This document shows, in pieces, positions 27,258 to 36,939 of a stretch of DNA of 57,910 nt (its first letter is position 1; each line of letters begins with the position of its first letter). This DNA is from Leptospiraceae bacterium (GTDB lineage Bacteria; Spirochaetota; Leptospiria; Leptospirales; Leptonemataceae): contig BPKM01000011.1 in assembly GCA_026005135.1 (NCBI GenBank), positions 1 through 57,910 of the forward strand. Reading direction: 5' to 3'. Under the pieces are notes generated by a model. It did no database searches and was not told the origin of the DNA. It worked only from the letters and a program-made list of their open reading frames with translations. A program made the translations under genes and the position numbers.

Positions 27258-28572
27258 TTTCTGGTAATAGTATTCCTGTAAATTTAGTTTCGTTAAAAGT
27301 AATATCTGCTATGTTTCTAATATCTTCTAATGTAATTTGATCAATTTCATTTAATAAATATTCTATAGGATCTATAAATTCTTTACGAAGCAATGTATTT
27401 AATAGTAAGTTACTTAATCCCTTTGAAGTTTCAGCTAACATACACATCTGTGTTTTTAATGTATTTTTAGCAATAAGTAAACGTTCTTCATTTAAAAGTT
27501 CTGTTTTTAAATAATAAATAATATTATCAATTTCTTGTAATAATGTATCGATTTCTTCTGTTGCAATACCTGCAAAAATTTCCAATACAGAAAAGGATTG
27601 ATTTCTATTTATATTAGAATAGATCTCATAACAGGATAAACCTAACTCTTCTCGAATTCTTTCGAATAATAATGATGAATCCATTCCACCTAATATATAA
27701 TTTAAGAAGTTTTGTTTTAAACGATCCTTATGATTATAAGGAAGAGCAGGATATAAAATTAAAACATTACTTTCTGTAATTCCTTTTTTATAAAAGACTT
27801 TTTCTCCATTAGTAAATGATATTGGTGGATATTCTGGTTCTTTTGCTATAGAAAAATTTTTAAAATATTCTTCAACTTTCTTAAAAAAATGATCAGGCTC
27901 TATTCCTCCAACAGCAGTTATAATAGTATTATTACAACCATAATATTGATTTTTAAATTGGAATAATTTTTCTATAGTTGTATTTTTAATAGATTCTTCT
28001 GTACCTAAAATAGAATGAAAGTTTGTTATAAAATATTTCATACTATTCTCATATAGAATTTCCTGAGGATCATCTTCTTTTTCTCGAAGCTCACTTAATA
28101 TGGGATTTAATTCTTTATGGAATTCTTTTTCTGGAAATAAAGGATTTAAATACATATCAGCGATAATATCAAATCCTTCATCAAAAACATGGTTTAACAT
28201 TGAGATAAAATAATTAGTATGATCAAAATCCGTATAAGCATTCATAGAAGCACCAATTTTATTATAAGAATGTAAAAATTCTATACTATTCGGACGCTTT
28301 TTTGATCCTTTAAAAAACATATGCTCTAATATATGACATATTCCCCATTCATCTTCTTTTTCTATTTGGGAACCAACTTGATTGGCGATCTGTAAAAATG
28401 TTAAATGACTTTTTTTATGTATATATCCTATACGAATATTATTAATAGTTTCATAAAAAATTTCATTTTCTATTTTATCTTTTACAGTTAAATCTAAATT
28501 ACTTTTTATTACTGGTTTCTTTTTAAGAAATACCATATAATACCAAAAAAAAAGAAATTCCAGATAAGACAT
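27247..28572 (-). CDS. M16-family zinc peptidase
   Basis: A 441-residue insulinase/processing-peptidase relative. The inverted zinc motif HILEHMFFKG (HxxEH) is present at about 81-90, and the third ligand is the glutamate in ILSELREKEDDP. The second, inactive-type M16 half is seen from about residue 240. Family members degrade peptides in the cytoplasm or at the envelope. A hydrophobic N terminus (LEFLFFWYYMVFL) is present if the first ATG is used; the next in-frame ATG at 28536 would remove most of it. It lies 21 bases after the hydrolase gene. Confidence 0.92.
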   Translation of the reverse strand: MSYLEFLFFWYYMVFLKKKPVIKSNLDLTVKDKIENEIFYETINNIRIGYIHKKSHLTFLQIANQVGSQIEKEDEWGICHILEHMFFKGSKKRPNSIEFLHSYNKIGASMNAYTDFDHTNYFISMLNHVFDEGFDIIADMYLNPLFPEKEFHKELNPILSELREKEDDPQEILYENSMKYFITNFHSILGTEESIKNTTIEKLFQFKNQYYGCNNTIITAVGGIEPDHFFKKVEEYFKNFSIAKEPEYPPISFTNGEKVFYKKGITESNVLILYPALPYNHKDRLKQNFLNYILGGMDSSLLFERIREELGLSCYEIYSNINRNQSFSVLEIFAGIATEEIDTLLQEIDNIIYYLKTELLNEERLLIAKNTLKTQMCMLAETSKGLSNLLLNTLLRKEFIDPIEYLLNEIDQITLEDIRNIADITFNETKFTGILLPENEN

Positions 28573-28593
28573 CTCATTTTTGAAGAATAAAAT

Positions 28594-29607
28594 TCAGAAA
28601 AATTTTGTTAAATTTAGAGTCCTAATAATATCTGCAAATAAATCCATATAATAGCAATGGAACTGAAAATCCATAATAAATCCGTTATGCCCTCCTTTTT
28701 CTGTAATACATAAATGTATATTGGAGATTTTTTTTAGAAATTGAAAATCTTCGACAGGTATAATAGGATCATCATGCGATGTTAAAATATATATCGGAAC
28801 TTTAAGGTTTTTAAAAGAAAAATTAGAAATTGTATATTTAGCAAAGTATTCATCAATAGATTTATAATTTGTAAATTTTAATATACCTTTTTCTGTTAAT
28901 TCCATAATAGAGTCTATTTTTAAAAATGGTTCAAAATTATATAAATAAGGAAAATAAAATTGTTTTAATTTTAATGATTCTTTCCATTTTTGTAAAAAAT
29001 ACTTTTTATAAATTAAATCCTGATCAATAACCATTGTAGATTTTTTTGGATCAATAGCAGGAGAAACTGCAAATATTAGTTCTAATATATCTTTAAATTT
29101 TGTTTTTTTATTATTTCTAATTCTTTTATTATAAAGTAAGGCAAATCGAATAGCAAAATTACCACCTAAGGAAAAACCCACCACATAGGTAGGTAAATTA
29201 TATTTTTGCATAATTTGTATAATAGCATCATACACTTCTTCTATTAATGTACCTAAGAAAATTCCTTCATTTAAATGATGTGTATTACCATGATCTCTAA
29301 AATTTAATCGAAAAATATCAAAACCATTTGCAATTAAAAAATTTCCCATTCTTATTATATAAGAAGAATCTATACTACCTTCCCAGCCATGTAAAAGAAT
29401 TACCAGACCTTTGGATTGAAATTTATTTGGAGATTTTGTATAAGCCCCTAAAAGTCTTACTCCTTTTTTAGTTTTAATGAGTTCATACTTAGAGATTTCT
29501 TTTATAAATTTGACATTATTTCCCATTTTTATTGATGCCATAGTAGTTTGTAAAAAAGAATTTTGTAATAAACGGGGAATTCGAAAATATATTTCATGTG
29601 TTATCAT
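28594..29607 (-). CDS. Alpha/beta hydrolase (YheT-like)
   Basis: A 337-residue soluble hydrolase. LVILLHGWEGS gives the oxyanion region and GFSLGG the nucleophilic serine (about 150). The acid is in LTSHDDPIIPV and the catalytic histidine in EKGGHNGFI. The layout, including a long lid between about 180 and 250, fits the YheT/embryogenesis-associated group of uncharacterised esterases. It is the first gene of the minus-strand run down to the TrpD2-like gene. TTGACA lies at 29642-29637, 35 bases from the ATG, and there is no ribosome site, so the message may be leaderless. Confidence 0.88.
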   Translation of the reverse strand: MITHEIYFRIPRLLQNSFLQTTMASIKMGNNVKFIKEISKYELIKTKKGVRLLGAYTKSPNKFQSKGLVILLHGWEGSIDSSYIIRMGNFLIANGFDIFRLNFRDHGNTHHLNEGIFLGTLIEEVYDAIIQIMQKYNLPTYVVGFSLGGNFAIRFALLYNKRIRNNKKTKFKDILELIFAVSPAIDPKKSTMVIDQDLIYKKYFLQKWKESLKLKQFYFPYLYNFEPFLKIDSIMELTEKGILKFTNYKSIDEYFAKYTISNFSFKNLKVPIYILTSHDDPIIPVEDFQFLKKISNIHLCITEKGGHNGFIMDFQFHCYYMDLFADIIRTLNLTKFF

Positions 29608-29741
29608 AATAAATAAAAAATTATAATTATTAATGATGTCAATAAAAACATTTACTAAAATATGTTTATTTATTTTATTAATAAAATTTAAATAAAATGA
29701 ATTTCATTAAATTTTTTCATAAAAAGATAGTTGTTTTTTAG

Positions 29742-29770
29742 TTGTCTTTGTAAAAATTTATATTTAATAG
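29742..29770 (+). promoter_or_regulatory. Candidate promoter of nnrS
   Basis: TTGTCT at 29742-29747, a 17-base spacer and TAATAG at 29765-29770. Predicted start is near 29777, followed by the AAGGAG ribosome site at about 29790. I see no further feature in 29608-29741. Confidence 0.4.
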
Positions 29771-29803
29771 TATATTATATTATTAATAAAGGAGTCTTAA
29801 ATC

Positions 29804-30982
29804 ATGATTTTGAATTATAAAAGTCAGTGGCAAAATACATTAGAAAACCCTTATCGATTTTTTTTTCCTTTGTCTATTATTGGTTTAATAACTGGTTTAG
29901 CATTAGTATTAAGACCAATCAATGCAAATATTATATTCTGGCATAGAGAAATTTTAATTACTTTATATTTAATGCCTGTTGCTACAGGTTTTTTATATAC
30001 TGCTACACCAAGATTTTTTAATTCTTATTTTGCTAAAAATTGGGAAATTTTTTTTACTGTTTTATGGATTATTTTATTATTTATTTTTTATTTTTTTAAT
30101 TCCTTAGAATTATATCTAATCTTTAAATTCATTTATATTTTTCAGATTTCATTTTTTGTATTGATGAGATATATTAAAAGAAAATCTGGTAATCCTTTAT
30201 TTGCTCCCTTTATTTTCATATCTTTATTTTGTGGAATTCTTGGAACAATTTTCCAGATTTTATATAATTTTTATCATTTAACATATTTATATAATTATTA
30301 TTATGTATTATATTATTATGCAATGTTCTGGATTTTACTTTTTGGTGTTGGAACAAAATTTTTTCCTATGTTAACTTTAACAACGCCACTTTCAGAAGAT
30401 AGAAAATATCAAATTCTTTCTAAGAAGCTTTATAATTCTCATTTATTCTGGTATATTTATGCTATTTTATTTTTATTAACATTTTTATTCGAAGCAACAA
30501 ACTATCAAAAAATTTCTTTATGGGTAAGAGCAATTTTAGTTTTATTTTTATCTCACGAAGCATGGTATTTATATTTCCCTGCACAAAGAAAAGGGATTTA
30601 TACATTTTTTATTAAGTTATACCTTTATACAATTGTAATAGGGCATTTTATTTTTCCCATCTTCCCTGAAGTTAAGCAACATTTGTATCATACTCTATTT
30701 GTTGGTGGATATTTAGGATTGGTACTCATTGTTTTTGGAAGGGTTATAATTTCTCATGAAAAATTAGATTTAATATTAGAAGTAAAATCTAAAATTTTTG
30801 CTGTTTCTTTTAGCTTAATATATATAGCTTTATGGACAAGAGTTACAGCTTATTTAATTAATTCTTATGAAAATCACTTAAAATATGCTAGTTTAACAGC
30901 CTTATTGGGAATTCTATTATTTGTTGGATTTTTGATTAAAAATCTTTATAATAAATATAAAAGTATTAAAACTGAAATGTAA
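29804..30982 (+). CDS. nnrS: NnrS-family membrane protein
   Basis: A 392-residue, haem- and copper-containing inner-membrane protein family linked to protection from nitric oxide. About 11-12 hydrophobic segments are visible. The family pattern near the N terminus is clear: WHREILITLYLMPVATGFLYTATPRF, shown here in two parts as WHREILITLYLMP and GFLYTATPRFF. FGVGTKFFPMLTL lies mid-protein, and FGRVIISHE near the C terminus replaces the usual RVTLGH. Given nirBD and a cytochrome 6 kb away, it probably handles by-products of nitrite reduction. A strong ribosome site precedes the ATG. Confidence 0.85.
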   Translation: MILNYKSQWQNTLENPYRFFFPLSIIGLITGLALVLRPINANIIFWHREILITLYLMPVATGFLYTATPRFFNSYFAKNWEIFFTVLWIILLFIFYFFNSLELYLIFKFIYIFQISFFVLMRYIKRKSGNPLFAPFIFISLFCGILGTIFQILYNFYHLTYLYNYYYVLYYYAMFWILLFGVGTKFFPMLTLTTPLSEDRKYQILSKKLYNSHLFWYIYAILFLLTFLFEATNYQKISLWVRAILVLFLSHEAWYLYFPAQRKGIYTFFIKLYLYTIVIGHFIFPIFPEVKQHLYHTLFVGGYLGLVLIVFGRVIISHEKLDLILEVKSKIFAVSFSLIYIALWTRVTAYLINSYENHLKYASLTALLGILLFVGFLIKNLYNKYKSIKTEM

Positions 30983-32012
30983 TTTTTGCCCCTATCTCTT
31001 TTTTCTGGGGGCTTACATAAAATTCATAATAGACAACATCGATAATATGATAACTATAAAATAAAACACTTAAGCCAATACTAAAATAAAAAAGATTTTT
31101 ATTTTTATTAAAGTTATCTATTGTTTTTTCTAATTGCTGGGATTGTTGTGTTAGTAGTAATAATCTTGTAGAAGTTTGGAAAAATTGTACAGTACCAGAT
31201 GCACTTATTAAATTATTTCCCAATTGTGTTAGTATTAACGAATCATATTTTTTTTGATAGCGAATTGCTTCGTTATAAAAATATCCTGCGGAGAAAAGAG
31301 AACCAATAAAACCCCATTGTAAAATATTTGCTTTTGTATATTGATTTCGTTCTCGCTGAGGTAAACCAGGAATAAGTAATTTCCAGTTTGCTATAAGAGG
31401 TTTAAATGTTGATTTTGGTTTTTCTATTTTAAGAACATTTGGTAATTCTAATTTTTTGTTTTCTGAATTTTTAACAATCAGATTATAATTTCCTTCTTCT
31501 AAAGATTTAGGATTAATTTCTAAAATCATGCGATTGGTATCAATTTGTTTATAAGTAATGGGAATAATTTTATTATATTTATCTTTTAAATAAATTTTAG
31601 TTGTTTTTGTAATACCAGTTATAGATACTTGTATATTTTCCTGGTTTTTTGTTGTATCTATAGTTTTCTTTTCTATATAAGAAACCTTTGGGGTAGGAAT
31701 TTCTAAAATTTCAAAATCTTTCCAGTCAGTATATAGAAAGATCTGATTAAATGGATTAATTAATCCAAGACGTTTTTTATATTTTCCTGGAGGGAGCTCA
31801 ACTTCTATTTCGTTTTTTTCTGTTTCTTTTATAAATATTGGTTTATTTGATAAATCGTAAATTTCTAATCGATATTTTTTTACTCCTTCTATTGCAGTCC
31901 ACTTTTCTGTATATCGAACAATATTTTTTTTATTACTTAATTCTATATTTTCCTGTGCGAATAAAGAAATTGTAATAAAAAATAGAAAAATTATATATTT
32001 ATTTGGTTTCAT
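30966..32012 (-). CDS. Exported protein of unknown function, third gene of the cyclase-FecR set
   Basis: A 348-residue protein with a signal peptide (KYIIFLFFITISLFAQ, about 4-19). The middle is beta-rich and Ig-like (IQVSITGITKTTKIYLKD). The end has ILQWGFIGSLFSAGYFYNEA, a long helix and a hydrophobic helix (NLFYFSIGLSVLFYSYHII), followed by a terminal strand ending in F, which would suit outer-membrane insertion. I do not recognise a named family. The ATG at 32012 is preferred to an upstream in-frame TTG (32024) because it gives a standard signal peptide. Its 3' end overlaps the end of nnrS by 17 bases, convergently. Confidence 0.75.
   Translation of the reverse strand: MKPNKYIIFLFFITISLFAQENIELSNKKNIVRYTEKWTAIEGVKKYRLEIYDLSNKPIFIKETEKNEIEVELPPGKYKKRLGLINPFNQIFLYTDWKDFEILEIPTPKVSYIEKKTIDTTKNQENIQVSITGITKTTKIYLKDKYNKIIPITYKQIDTNRMILEINPKSLEEGNYNLIVKNSENKKLELPNVLKIEKPKSTFKPLIANWKLLIPGLPQRERNQYTKANILQWGFIGSLFSAGYFYNEAIRYQKKYDSLILTQLGNNLISASGTVQFFQTSTRLLLLTQQSQQLEKTIDNFNKNKNLFYFSIGLSVLFYSYHIIDVVYYEFYVSPQKKEIGAKITFQF
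30988..31012 (+). terminator. Possible nnrS terminator inside the convergent gene
   Basis: GCCCC (30988-30992) can pair with GGGGC (31008-31012) across a pyrimidine-rich loop just after the nnrS stop. No clean T-run follows on the plus strand, so it may be only a stabilising hairpin. Confidence 0.3.
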
Positions 32013-32016
32013 ATAA

Positions 32017-34185
32017 TTACTCAATAATAATTTTATCTGGAGTTAAAAATTCTGGTTTTTTATTTAATTTATATTCTAAGATAAATCGAGATATATCTGG
32101 ATCACTTTTATATTCTTTTTGGTTTATTTTTTTAACACTATATACTTTTAAATCAAATATTCCAATACCTAATAATGTTAATAAATTGAAATTAACATAA
32201 TTCAATTTTGTTTGATTTTTATATATTAATTGTCCGTTTTTATATATTTCATATTCATAATAATCTGTATAAGGAGTTCTTTTCCATTGTAATAAAATAC
32301 TATTTCTATTTAATAGATTTATAGTCTGGTTATTATAAGGTCTTAGTATTTGTGTTTTTACTGGCGAATAATAAATATAAAATTGTGATTTTTTTTCTAA
32401 AAGTTTTTTATTATCATTTTTATTCAAAACTTCAATTATCCATTGATATTGCCCTTCTTTTTTTAAAAGTTGAATATCCATATTAAAATAAGGTTGATTG
32501 ATATCTTTATTAAAAAGAATATTATTGTTATAATAAATAAAAATTTTATATTTTAAATCTTCTAAATCCACTTTCCAGCGAAAACTTATAGTATTAATTT
32601 TATCGAAAAAATATATCGCATTTTCTTCAGGAGATAAAATTTCTATATTGATTATATCTGTAATATAAAATTTTCCAGTATTAGACGCTAAATTGTCTTC
32701 ATTTATAACTCTCCAATAATAGGTTCCAGCAGGTAATTCTTTTTTAAAAATATAAAAATTATTAGTAATTTTACTTTCGCTTAATATTATATTTTTAAAT
32801 TCTCTATCCTCTGCTATCTGAAAAATTTGATTATTAGGAACATCGTATTGCCAGCTAAAATTTAAACCTTTTTTTAGTGATTTTTTATAAAATGTTTCAT
32901 TTAATGGAAAAATAATTTGTGCTGGTTTTAATGTTTCCATTCTTTCTATTCTGAAAGAAAATATGTTTGATTCTAATAGAGCATCCTTTAAAGAAGATTT
33001 AGGAATTACTTTCCAATAAAAAATTTCTTTATTATTACTAATTTTTAAAGGAATTGAAATCATATTAGTTATAGTTGTAATTTTTTGTGGATTTGTAAAA
33101 TTTTTATTGGTATCCAACCATATTTCATAAGAATTTGCTAAATCTAATTTAGACCAGGAAAAGGTTATATATAAATTATCTTTAAAAACATATTTATGAT
33201 CATTTACTGGAGAATATAATATAGGTTTTTCTTGTTTTAAAATTGTAAATTTTCTATATGATGACAAAATAGGATCAGAATTTTTTTCTATAATTTTCCA
33301 GTAGTAAGTCCCTGGATTTAAGGATACTTTTACTGTATTTTTTATTGGTATACGCATAAGCACAGGTCTAAACGTTGAATTTAAAGCAATCAAAAGTTCA
33401 AAGTTTTTATTAGGATTTTCTGCTTTAAAAGAAAATATTATAGGATATTGATTTTGATTTGTAATAAATCTTTCATTATCTTCTGGTGATAGATAAATAA
33501 TTTGATTTTGTTTTTTAATAATTTTATTTGTATTATTATCTAATAGAGCAACTTCATTTTCTTTGATTTTTTCTATTTTATTGTTTTTTTTAAGATTTGC
33601 AGAACCTTCTTTTAATTGTATTTGTAAGCTATTTTGATTTTGTATTAATTTGGCATTCGCAGAAGTTAATTCGATTTCAGAATCTTTTGTAGTTACTTTA
33701 ATTTGTTTATTAGATTCAGCATTTGCTTCTAAGCTTCCATAATTAAACTTTATTTTTGTTTCTTCATCGCTAAAATTTAATACGATAAAGGTATTTTCAT
33801 TTAAGGCGATTTCTGTTCCATCATTTAACTTTAAAACTGCTTCTGAAAATTCTTCTGTCTTAATGGCATCGCCATTATAAACAGGATATTCATTTTGTAA
33901 ATATTCCCAGATAGATTGATTTTTTATTTTTCTCAAAGCAGTTCGTTTTTTAAAAACAATAGTACCAATTGGTTTTCCTATACCTTCATAGGATTTATAA
34001 ATGTCTCTATATAGAAGATAGCTTAATGTTAGAAGTATCAATATTGATATAATTAAAAAAATAAAGTCCTGTTTCTTGCTATCAATTTTTATGTAGTATT
34101 CTTTAATACTATCTTTATTACTATTTTTTTCTGTGGTATTATTTTTTAATACTATAGGATTCATTGTTTTATTGTAAGATTTCAT
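32017..34185 (-). CDS. FecR-domain membrane protein with repeated Ig/FN3-like domains
   Basis: A 722-residue protein anchored by one N-terminal membrane helix (about 40-58). It carries a FecR domain at about 75-220, with VYNGDAIKTEEFSEAVLKLNDGTEIAL as the typical sequence (seen in pieces such as GDAIKTEEFSEAVLKL). After it come at least five similar domains, each with a pattern like ILYSPVNDHKYVFKD followed by SYEIWLDTN and YYWKVI/YYWRVI. These are fibronectin-III-like modules of about 95 residues, probably periplasmic. FecR domains usually sense or relay envelope signals. It overlaps the cyclase gene by 17 bases. Confidence 0.85.
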   Translation of the reverse strand: MKSYNKTMNPIVLKNNTTEKNSNKDSIKEYYIKIDSKKQDFIFLIISILILLTLSYLLYRDIYKSYEGIGKPIGTIVFKKRTALRKIKNQSIWEYLQNEYPVYNGDAIKTEEFSEAVLKLNDGTEIALNENTFIVLNFSDEETKIKFNYGSLEANAESNKQIKVTTKDSEIELTSANAKLIQNQNSLQIQLKEGSANLKKNNKIEKIKENEVALLDNNTNKIIKKQNQIIYLSPEDNERFITNQNQYPIIFSFKAENPNKNFELLIALNSTFRPVLMRIPIKNTVKVSLNPGTYYWKIIEKNSDPILSSYRKFTILKQEKPILYSPVNDHKYVFKDNLYITFSWSKLDLANSYEIWLDTNKNFTNPQKITTITNMISIPLKISNNKEIFYWKVIPKSSLKDALLESNIFSFRIERMETLKPAQIIFPLNETFYKKSLKKGLNFSWQYDVPNNQIFQIAEDREFKNIILSESKITNNFYIFKKELPAGTYYWRVINEDNLASNTGKFYITDIINIEILSPEENAIYFFDKINTISFRWKVDLEDLKYKIFIYYNNNILFNKDINQPYFNMDIQLLKKEGQYQWIIEVLNKNDNKKLLEKKSQFYIYYSPVKTQILRPYNNQTINLLNRNSILLQWKRTPYTDYYEYEIYKNGQLIYKNQTKLNYVNFNLLTLLGIGIFDLKVYSVKKINQKEYKSDPDISRFILEYKLNKKPEFLTPDKIIIE

Positions 34186-36733
34186 ATTTTTCTTCTTTAT
34201 CTTCTTCTAATGTTTCCTGGCCTTCTTTAATCTGTGGTTTCCAGTCTATCCCTACTAATTTTCTTAATTCATCTAAGGATTTTGGACAATCTGGATCATC
34301 TTTTCTTCCCAATACGCAATAAATTGTTTGTGGCTCTGTTTTTCCTTTAACTTTAATAGCAGGCATTTTAACTACATTAAAAATATCTTTCACTTTTTCA
34401 TACGAATCCTGAGATATTAAAATATCTGTAGCAAAAGGTTTATTCAAGGCTTCTATTCGAGAAGCTAAATTTACTGCATCTCCAATTACTGTAAATTCTA
34501 AACGTTTTTCTGAACCAATTTGACCAGAAATAACTTCTCCAGTATTAATACCACAACCAAATTTAGCAATAGGTAAATTATGCTTTTTATTATATTCATT
34601 AAATTCAATTAAAGCTTTTCTCATTAACAATGCACCATTAATTGCATTTTCAGTATCATTACCATAACTTGTTACAGCCCCCCATGTTGCCATAATTGCA
34701 TCACCAATAAATTTATCTACAACACCATGGGTTTTTTCTACACAATCTACCATTAAAGTAAAATAACGATTTAAATATTCCACAACTTCTTCTGGTTTCA
34801 TTTTTTCAGACATTGCGGTAAAACCACGTAAATCAGAAAAGAAAACAGCACATTCTTTTTTTTCTCCACCTAATTTTATTTCTCCTCTCATCGCTTTTTC
34901 TGCAATCTCTTTGTTAACAAAGCGACCAAATGCATCTTTCATTCGTTCTCTTTCTTCTAAACCTTTCACCATTTTATTAAAGGAATAGGCTAATAATCCA
35001 ACTTCGTCTTTTGTTTTTGGAATAACTCTTACAGAATAATCTTCTTGCTCGACTTTTTCCGTAGCAATAGCAAGTTCCTTGATAGGTTGAGAAATTGTTT
35101 TAGAAAAGAAATATACAATAATAATGCCAATAATCAATACAATACCTAAAATATATAAATTTCTTCTTTGTGTAGCATATACAGGTTCAAAAGCTTTCTT
35201 AGTTTCTGTAATTTTTATAATTCCTATACCTGCAATAGAGATTTTCTTAAAAGTACCTAAAAATTCTATGTTTTTATATACAAAATTGGTAAGACCATTA
35301 TCTAATTTACTTTCTAACATCATTTTAACTATAGGCATTTCTCTTAAATTTGCTGCTGATTGTACCAAGGTAATATCCGGGAATATTAAAACATCGCCTT
35401 TTCTATTTACCATAAAGGTCTGAGAATTTTCTTCGGAAGGAAAATCATCTATGATCTTTTTGGCATTAATAAAAACAAGAAGTAATTTTCCTGGTGTATC
35501 CTTTAATGGTGCTATAAATAATAATACTGGAATATTAAAACTGGGAGAAATATTTAAAATATTATAAATTCCTGTTAATGAAAGAGCGATAGAATCTTTG
35601 TAAATAGGTATAGTTTTTTCAAAATCAAAAGTTAATAAGGCATTTTGTTGCATTAAAATATCGTTTTTATACCATTTTTCTATTTTAAAAGAATCTTTTT
35701 CGGGTTGTATAATAGCTATACTGAATATGTACGGATTTTCAAAAGATTTTAAATTGATTATGGGATTATTTTCATCAAATGTTTTAATAATTAAATCAGA
35801 ATCAAAATAAATTTGTTGGATTAAATCTTCTATTTTTTGAGAAATAATATTTACAATATTAGAGTTATTAGTTTGTATCTGGGTTTCTATATCCCTTTTA
35901 AAAAAATAGGAAGCTGCAAATATCATTGCAGATAAAGAAAATGTAATAATAATAGCAGTAATTCCCATTAATTTTGTTCGAATGGTAAGTTTTGATTGCT
36001 TAAAAATGGATTCTGAAGTTTTTTCTATTGGTTTAGTGATAATTTCTTTTTCTTTGGTTTTTTTATCTGAATCTATTTCTTCTAAATTTGATTTTGAAAG
36101 TTTTAATAAAGCTTCTTGTTCGTTTGGAGATTCTGAAGGTTTTATTTTCGGTATTTCTTCGGTTAATTCAACAGAAGAAACTGGTTCTTCAAATGGTTCT
36201 TTTATAGATTCATTTGTTTTAGATATATCGGAATCCTTAATATCTTTTTTTTCTGATTCGGCTTCAAAAACTTTATTTGATAATAAATGTGTTCTTTCTG
36301 ATTTTTCTTTTTGCTTTGTTATAGCAATGGACTCTTTAATATTTTGAGATTGCTCTTCCTTAGGAGAAATTACTTCATCTCGAATTGGATCAAAATTTAT
36401 ATGTTTTAAAAATAGTCGTTTTATTTCATCACAATGTTTCGAAAAAATAATTAAGACCTTTTCTGTTTCGTTTATATAATCCCAGATTTGATCTGGATTT
36501 TTTATAAGTCTTTGTTCGAATAATACAAGAATCTGCAAATTTTTTTGTATACATTGAATACTTAATTCTTCTAAATCTTTATTAAAATGTTTCGTAATGA
36601 ATATTATTTTATTAATACCTTTGGATTTTATTCTGGAGAAAAAGTAATTTTTTTCTTCTTTATTATATTGATATAATATTTCTTCTAATGTTATGTCTGT
36701 AATTTCTATATGATTGAGGTTTGATATATTCAT
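34169..36733 (-). CDS. Transmembrane class III adenylate/guanylate cyclase with HAMP domain
   Basis: An 854-residue signalling protein. Residues 1-120 form a small alpha/beta domain; about 120-245 is charged, low-complexity linker; membrane helix 1 is near 256-276. An extracytoplasmic sensor (CHASE/dCache-like) follows, then helix 2 near 520-540 and HAMP (SQPIKELAIATEKVEQEDY). The cyclase domain has both metal aspartates, FFSDLRGFTAMSE and FIGDAIMATWG, the lysine before FIGD typical of adenylate cyclases, and VNLASRIE with the Asn/Arg transition-state pair, so it should be active and make cAMP. AAAGGA lies before the start. It heads the set with the FecR protein. Confidence 0.92.
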   Translation of the reverse strand: MNISNLNHIEITDITLEEILYQYNKEEKNYFFSRIKSKGINKIIFITKHFNKDLEELSIQCIQKNLQILVLFEQRLIKNPDQIWDYINETEKVLIIFSKHCDEIKRLFLKHINFDPIRDEVISPKEEQSQNIKESIAITKQKEKSERTHLLSNKVFEAESEKKDIKDSDISKTNESIKEPFEEPVSSVELTEEIPKIKPSESPNEQEALLKLSKSNLEEIDSDKKTKEKEIITKPIEKTSESIFKQSKLTIRTKLMGITAIIITFSLSAMIFAASYFFKRDIETQIQTNNSNIVNIISQKIEDLIQQIYFDSDLIIKTFDENNPIINLKSFENPYIFSIAIIQPEKDSFKIEKWYKNDILMQQNALLTFDFEKTIPIYKDSIALSLTGIYNILNISPSFNIPVLLFIAPLKDTPGKLLLVFINAKKIIDDFPSEENSQTFMVNRKGDVLIFPDITLVQSAANLREMPIVKMMLESKLDNGLTNFVYKNIEFLGTFKKISIAGIGIIKITETKKAFEPVYATQRRNLYILGIVLIIGIIIVYFFSKTISQPIKELAIATEKVEQEDYSVRVIPKTKDEVGLLAYSFNKMVKGLEERERMKDAFGRFVNKEIAEKAMRGEIKLGGEKKECAVFFSDLRGFTAMSEKMKPEEVVEYLNRYFTLMVDCVEKTHGVVDKFIGDAIMATWGAVTSYGNDTENAINGALLMRKALIEFNEYNKKHNLPIAKFGCGINTGEVISGQIGSEKRLEFTVIGDAVNLASRIEALNKPFATDILISQDSYEKVKDIFNVVKMPAIKVKGKTEPQTIYCVLGRKDDPDCPKSLDELRKLVGIDWKPQIKEGQETLEEDKEEKYEILQ

Positions 36734-36939
36734 AATTTTCCTTTCAATAATTTAAATCATACTATTTTATTATAATTTCGACGAAAAATTATTCATTATT
36801 TGCAATCAATTAAATAAAATTTGCAAAAAAGTCATTAATAATTAAAAATAAATATATCTTATACTAAATATACGTAAAGATTTTTTTATTATTGCAGAGA
36901 AAATGATTATAAAAAAATTGACTTTATAAATAGAATTAT

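Noticed and set aside
34169..36733. Plus-strand open frames of 99 and 121 codons inside the cyclase gene
   Set aside because: They are reverse-strand shadows of the well-conserved cyclase and its low-complexity linker.
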